Assembly (NCBI GenBank): GCA_023268595.1 | Contig: JALQUD010000041.1 | Span: 1 to 8,769 of the forward strand | Source of the DNA: Candidatus Saccharimonadia bacterium | GTDB lineage: Bacteria > Patescibacteriota > Saccharimonadia > Saccharimonadales > UBA4665 | Direction of reading: 5' to 3' | Length of the DNA stretch: 8,769 nt | Shown here: one piece after another, positions 6,569 to 8,769 of the stretch | Position numbering within the stretch: position 1 is the stretch's first letter | Layout of the letters: each line of letters opens with the position of its first letter | Notes under the pieces: model-generated | Database searches by the model: none | The model's input: only the letters and a program-made list of their open reading frames with translations | What the model was told of the DNA's origin: nothing | Program-made: the position numbers and the translations under genes

Positions 6569-7849
6569 ATGCTTACCCGACCTATCAGCCGGCTGATGCG
6601 TTCCATCGGCATGACCGGACCGCTGCCGGCCAGGATGCCATCCAAGGCTGACGCGGCGGATGCCCGTCAATATATCAGGGGTTATTGGCCGTCGCTGCGC
6701 CGTGATCAGCCTGACGACCGGAGTGATCTGATCGGTCTGCCATATCCGTACCTGGTGTCATCCTATGCACCGGACCATGATTTTGACTTCAATGAGATGT
6801 ATTACTGGGACAGTTACATGATTGCCCAGGGACTGATGAATTCGGGCCATCCTGGGGATCAGGAACTGGTGGAGGGGATGCTTGAGAACTTGCTTCACAT
6901 GGTGCGGCGTTTCGGTCTGGTGCCCAATGGGAGCCGGACGTATATGATGAGCCGCTCGCAGCCACCATTTCTGACCAGTTATATCCTGGAGGTATATCAT
7001 GCGTATAGTAAAGACGATGCCTGGTTGGCGGAGCGTATCGAGGTCGCCAAGCGGGAATATGAGCATGTCTGGATGGGCAAGCGCAAGCCGCACGCCCGGC
7101 AGGTCTACAAAGGCCTGAGCCGTAACTACTCGACCGATATGACGCACGATCAGGCGGAACTGGAGAGCGGTTGGGATTACACGCCGCGCTTCCAGCGCCA
7201 TAGCCTGGACTATCTGCCAGTGGACCTGAACGCACTGTTATATAAGTACGAAGTCGATTTTTCGGTAGCGGCCGGTATACTCGGCAATCTGTCGGAGGTG
7301 GCACATTGGCATCATATGGCCAACAAGCGCAAGCGGATGATGAACAAGCTGATGTGGGACCGCAGGCGTGGGCTATTTTACGACTATGATTATGTACATA
7401 AGCGCCGGAGTCCGGTCAGCTCGCTAGCCGCCTACTATTGCCTGTGGGCCGGGTTGACGACCCGTAGCCAGGCGGCGGCCATGGTGTTGGCCCTGCGTCG
7501 CTTCGAGCATCCGGGAGGATTGACGGCGACCGATGACATACCATTCCCGCAGCGCTTCATCGGCGGTCTGCCTACCCAGTGGGCCTATCCCAATGGCTGG
7601 GCGCCGCTCCATTGGCTGGTCATCCGCGGCTTGGACCGTAGCGGCCACAGGCGCGACGCCCGCCGTCTGGCGGCCAAATGGCTGCGCACCAATCTGGAGT
7701 GGTACGGCCGTCATGGTAACTTCTTAGAAAAATACAATGTGGTCGAGCCGGGCCGGCCACCGGCGTCGGGTGTGTATCCGTCGCAGACCGGTTTTGGCTG
7801 GACGAACGCCATCTTCGAGCGCTTGTGCCGCGATTATATCGACCGGTGA
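6569..7849 (+). CDS. GH37 trehalase-like protein with altered active site
   Basis: This 426-residue protein is of the GH37 alpha,alpha-trehalase type ((alpha/alpha)6 barrel), with no signal peptide and therefore probably cytoplasmic. Recognisable family motifs in order: NEMYYWDSYM (75-84), LVPNGSRTYMMSRSQPP (117-133), ESGWDYTPRF (199-208), VDLNALL (218-224), QWAYPNGWAP (337-346), GNFLEKYNV (383-391) and GFGWTN (408-413). The catalytic acid is D203 by analogy with E. coli TreA D312. Several invariant positions differ: the PGGRF of the first signature reads HDFDF (70-74), QWD of the second reads QWA (A339), and the GGGGEY that carries the general base Glu reads PASGVY, placing Val402 there. It may hydrolyse a different alpha-glucoside, use another base such as E393, or be inactive. 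No Shine-Dalgarno sequence is visible. It is divergent from the GT2 operon. Family assignment is firm; trehalase activity is doubtful. Confidence 0.85.
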   Translation: MLTRPISRLMRSIGMTGPLPARMPSKADAADARQYIRGYWPSLRRDQPDDRSDLIGLPYPYLVSSYAPDHDFDFNEMYYWDSYMIAQGLMNSGHPGDQELVEGMLENLLHMVRRFGLVPNGSRTYMMSRSQPPFLTSYILEVYHAYSKDDAWLAERIEVAKREYEHVWMGKRKPHARQVYKGLSRNYSTDMTHDQAELESGWDYTPRFQRHSLDYLPVDLNALLYKYEVDFSVAAGILGNLSEVAHWHHMANKRKRMMNKLMWDRRRGLFYDYDYVHKRRSPVSSLAAYYCLWAGLTTRSQAAAMVLALRRFEHPGGLTATDDIPFPQRFIGGLPTQWAYPNGWAPLHWLVIRGLDRSGHRRDARRLAAKWLRTNLEWYGRHGNFLEKYNVVEPGRPPASGVYPSQTGFGWTNAIFERLCRDYIDR

Positions 7850-7909
7850 TGTTGCGATGTGCATCACAGGGTATTATCATTAGACGTACGATAAGGAGTT
7901 ACTTATTTT

Positions 7910-8281
7910 ATGGCAGCAGGTGAATACATCAAAGCAGCAGCGTCCAATATGCACCGTGCCGCCACGGCCTTGCAGCAACAGGCCAAAGACATGCAGGCCA
8001 ACCTGACCAGGGTCAAATCCGACAAGACCAGCGTCATCAACAAGAGCCAGCTGGAGCTTAAGACCACCCAGGTGGAGTTCGATAGCGCCAATGACCCGGG
8101 CAAACGCTCGCGTTTGGCCGTGAAGATCCAAAGACTCCAGGATCAGATCGTGGCCGCTGAACAGGAGATACGCCAGGCTGAGGCCGATTTGCAGCAGGCG
8201 GCGGACGGCAAGAAGCGGGCCGCCAGCGACATAGAAGGCCAGGCCAAGCAGCTCGACAGCCAGGCCGCCACGACCGACTAG
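7910..8281 (+). CDS. Small coiled-coil protein of unknown function
   Basis: I do not recognise this 123-residue hydrophilic protein. It has no signal peptide or membrane helix. Alanine-, glutamine-, lysine- and glutamate-rich heptad-like stretches (about 15-34 and 66-112) predict long alpha-helices, probably a coiled coil or helical hairpin with a break at NDPGK (61-65). This is the style of structural, DNA-associated or phasin-like proteins, but no family motif is visible. AAGGAG at 7893-7898 is a strong ribosome binding site with a rather long 11-nt spacer. The gene follows the trehalase-like gene after 60 bp with no terminator between them, so read-through is possible, although a TATTAT box (7872-7877) could give separate transcription. 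An antisense frame covering 7880-8374 has no such signals and is a shadow. Confidence 0.75.
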   Translation: MAAGEYIKAAASNMHRAATALQQQAKDMQANLTRVKSDKTSVINKSQLELKTTQVEFDSANDPGKRSRLAVKIQRLQDQIVAAEQEIRQAEADLQQAADGKKRAASDIEGQAKQLDSQAATTD

Positions 8282-8311
8282 TCGCGTTGACGGCCGCACG
8301 CTGGTATCCGG

Positions 8312-8340
8312 TTGCGAAAACAGGGGAAACCCTGTACTAT
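8312..8340 (+). promoter_or_regulatory. Promoter of tRNA-Phe
   Basis: TTGCGA (8312-8317) and TACTAT (8335-8340) are separated by 17 nt, giving a start near 8347 and a short 5' leader before the tRNA at 8378. The spacer is itself a hairpin: ACAGGG (8320-8325), GAAA, CCCTGT (8330-8335). No other promoter is evident between the coiled-coil gene and the tRNA. Confidence 0.7.
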
Positions 8341-8377
8341 ATTGCAGAACCAACCCAGCCATGCTTCCACGCATCGC

Positions 8378-8453
8378 GGCTCTTTAGCTCAGTTGGTAGA
8401 GCAGAGGCCTGAAGAGCCTTGTGTCCCCAGTTCGAGTCTGGGAGGAGCCACCA
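8378..8453 (+). tRNA. tRNA-Phe (GAA anticodon)
   Basis: A complete 76-nt cloverleaf is present. The acceptor stem GGCTCTT pairs with AGGAGCC (one G-T wobble). The D-arm GCTC/GAGC encloses AGTTGGTA. The anticodon stem GAGGC/GCCTT holds the 7-nt loop CTGAAGA, so the anticodon is GAA (Phe). The T-arm CCCAG/CTGGG holds TTCGAGT. The discriminator base is A and the CCA end is encoded. It has its own promoter. The tRNA 3' end runs straight into a terminator hairpin and a tandem repeat array. Confidence 0.97.
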
Positions 8454-8456
8454 AGT

Positions 8457-8484
8457 AAAAACCCCAAGCCCGCTTGGGGTTTTT
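8457..8484 (+). terminator. Rho-independent terminator of tRNA-Phe
   Basis: CCCCAAG (8462-8468) and CTTGGGG (8473-8479) form a 7-bp stem with a CCCG loop, followed by five T residues and preceded by five A residues. It begins only 8 nt after the tRNA. The hairpin itself is the first part of repeat unit 1. Confidence 0.9.
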
Positions 8485-8769
8485 ACTTGGTAGGAGGGCC
8501 CCAGCCGACGAAGTGAGAGGAGCCACCCGGCGTAGCCGCCCCAAGCCCGCTTGGGGTTTTTACTTGGTAGGAGGGCCCCAGCCGACGAAGTGAGAGGAGC
8601 CACCCGGCGTAGCCGCCCCAAGCCCGCTTGGGGTTTTTACTTGGTAGGAGGGCCCCAGCCGACGAAGTGAGAGGAGCCACCCGGCGTAGCCGCCCCAAGC
8701 CCGCTTGGGGTTTTTACTTGGTAGGAGGGCCCCAGCCGACGAAGTGAGAGGAGCCACCCGGCGTAGCCG
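8462..8769. repeat. Four identical 77-bp tandem repeats after tRNA-Phe
   Basis: Four units (8462-8538, 8539-8615, 8616-8692, 8693-8769) are identical base for base as far as I can compare them, and the array runs to the window end, so more copies may follow. Each unit consists of a terminator hairpin (CCCCAAG-CCCG-CTTGGGG-TTTTT), ACTTGGTAGGAGGG, the string CCCCAG also found in the tRNA T-arm, the 11-mer GAGGAGCCACC that equals tRNA positions 8442-8452, and a small CGGC-GTA-GCCG hairpin. No coding gene is supported here: the open minus-strand frames exist only because 77 is not a multiple of 3 and the unit lacks stop codons. The arrangement resembles the E. coli tyrT tRNA-derived repeats. Confidence 0.95.

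Noticed and set aside
7880..8374. 164-residue minus-strand frame rich in Leu and Val
   Set aside because: It is antisense to the coiled-coil gene, which has a strong ribosome binding site and a coherent hydrophilic helical product. The minus frame has neither start signals nor a recognisable motif.
8337..8757. Overlapping minus-strand open frames with repeated WLL/TSSAG-type peptides
   Set aside because: They are read antisense to the tRNA and through the 77-bp repeats. Because 77 is not divisible by 3 and the unit has no minus-strand stops, long frames arise automatically. They lack a ribosome binding site and a protein-like composition.
8462..8769. Possible CRISPR array
   Set aside because: The 77-bp units are identical over their whole length with no variable spacers, and no cas gene is present.

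Overview
The window most resembles a chromosomal segment of a small-genome bacterium, and I lean towards the Candidate Phyla Radiation (Patescibacteria, perhaps Saccharibacteria). This is a low-confidence guess from gene style: compact genes, a standard genetic code with no sign of TGA recoding, AT-rich promoters between moderately GC-rich genes, and short AAGGA-type ribosome binding sites. The protein families alone would also fit an actinobacterium, and no phylogenetic marker other than a tRNA is present.

Layout, left to right. An AI-2E/PerM-type membrane protein (66-1232, +) is followed by a good sigma70-like promoter. This drives a two-gene unit: a membrane-anchored GH6 beta-1,4-glucanase (1304-2422, +) and a membrane-anchored cupredoxin-like protein (2454-2927, +). 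The unit converges, across a 14-bp-stem bidirectional terminator (2967-3001), on a minus-strand operon: a cellulose-synthase-like GT2 (6388-4628) and a galactose-oxidase/GlxA-type copper radical oxidase (4631-3036), which overlap by four bases (ATGA). The operon has its own promoter and a leader containing a terminator-like hairpin just before the first start codon. A GH37 trehalase-like gene (6569-7849, +) is divergent from it, apparently leaderless or nearly so, and has several substituted active-site signature residues. A small coiled-coil protein of unknown function (7910-8281, +) follows.

The right end holds a complete tRNA-Phe(GAA) gene (8378-8453, +) with its own promoter. Immediately after it lie exactly four identical 77-bp tandem repeats (8462-8769) that run to the window end. 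Each repeat carries a rho-independent-terminator hairpin and an 11-bp copy of the tRNA 3' end. This layout recalls the E. coli tyrT repeats.

How the genes may work together: the GT2 would polymerise a beta-glucan across the membrane, the copper radical oxidase would oxidise or modify it outside the cell, the GH6 would trim it, and the cupredoxin-like protein may handle or deliver copper to the oxidase. This is the gene set of the Streptomyces cslA-glxA-cslZ morphogenesis locus, here rearranged into two convergent transcripts with an added cupredoxin-like partner. The gene families and catalytic residues can be read directly; the joint function and the copper-delivery role are inference.
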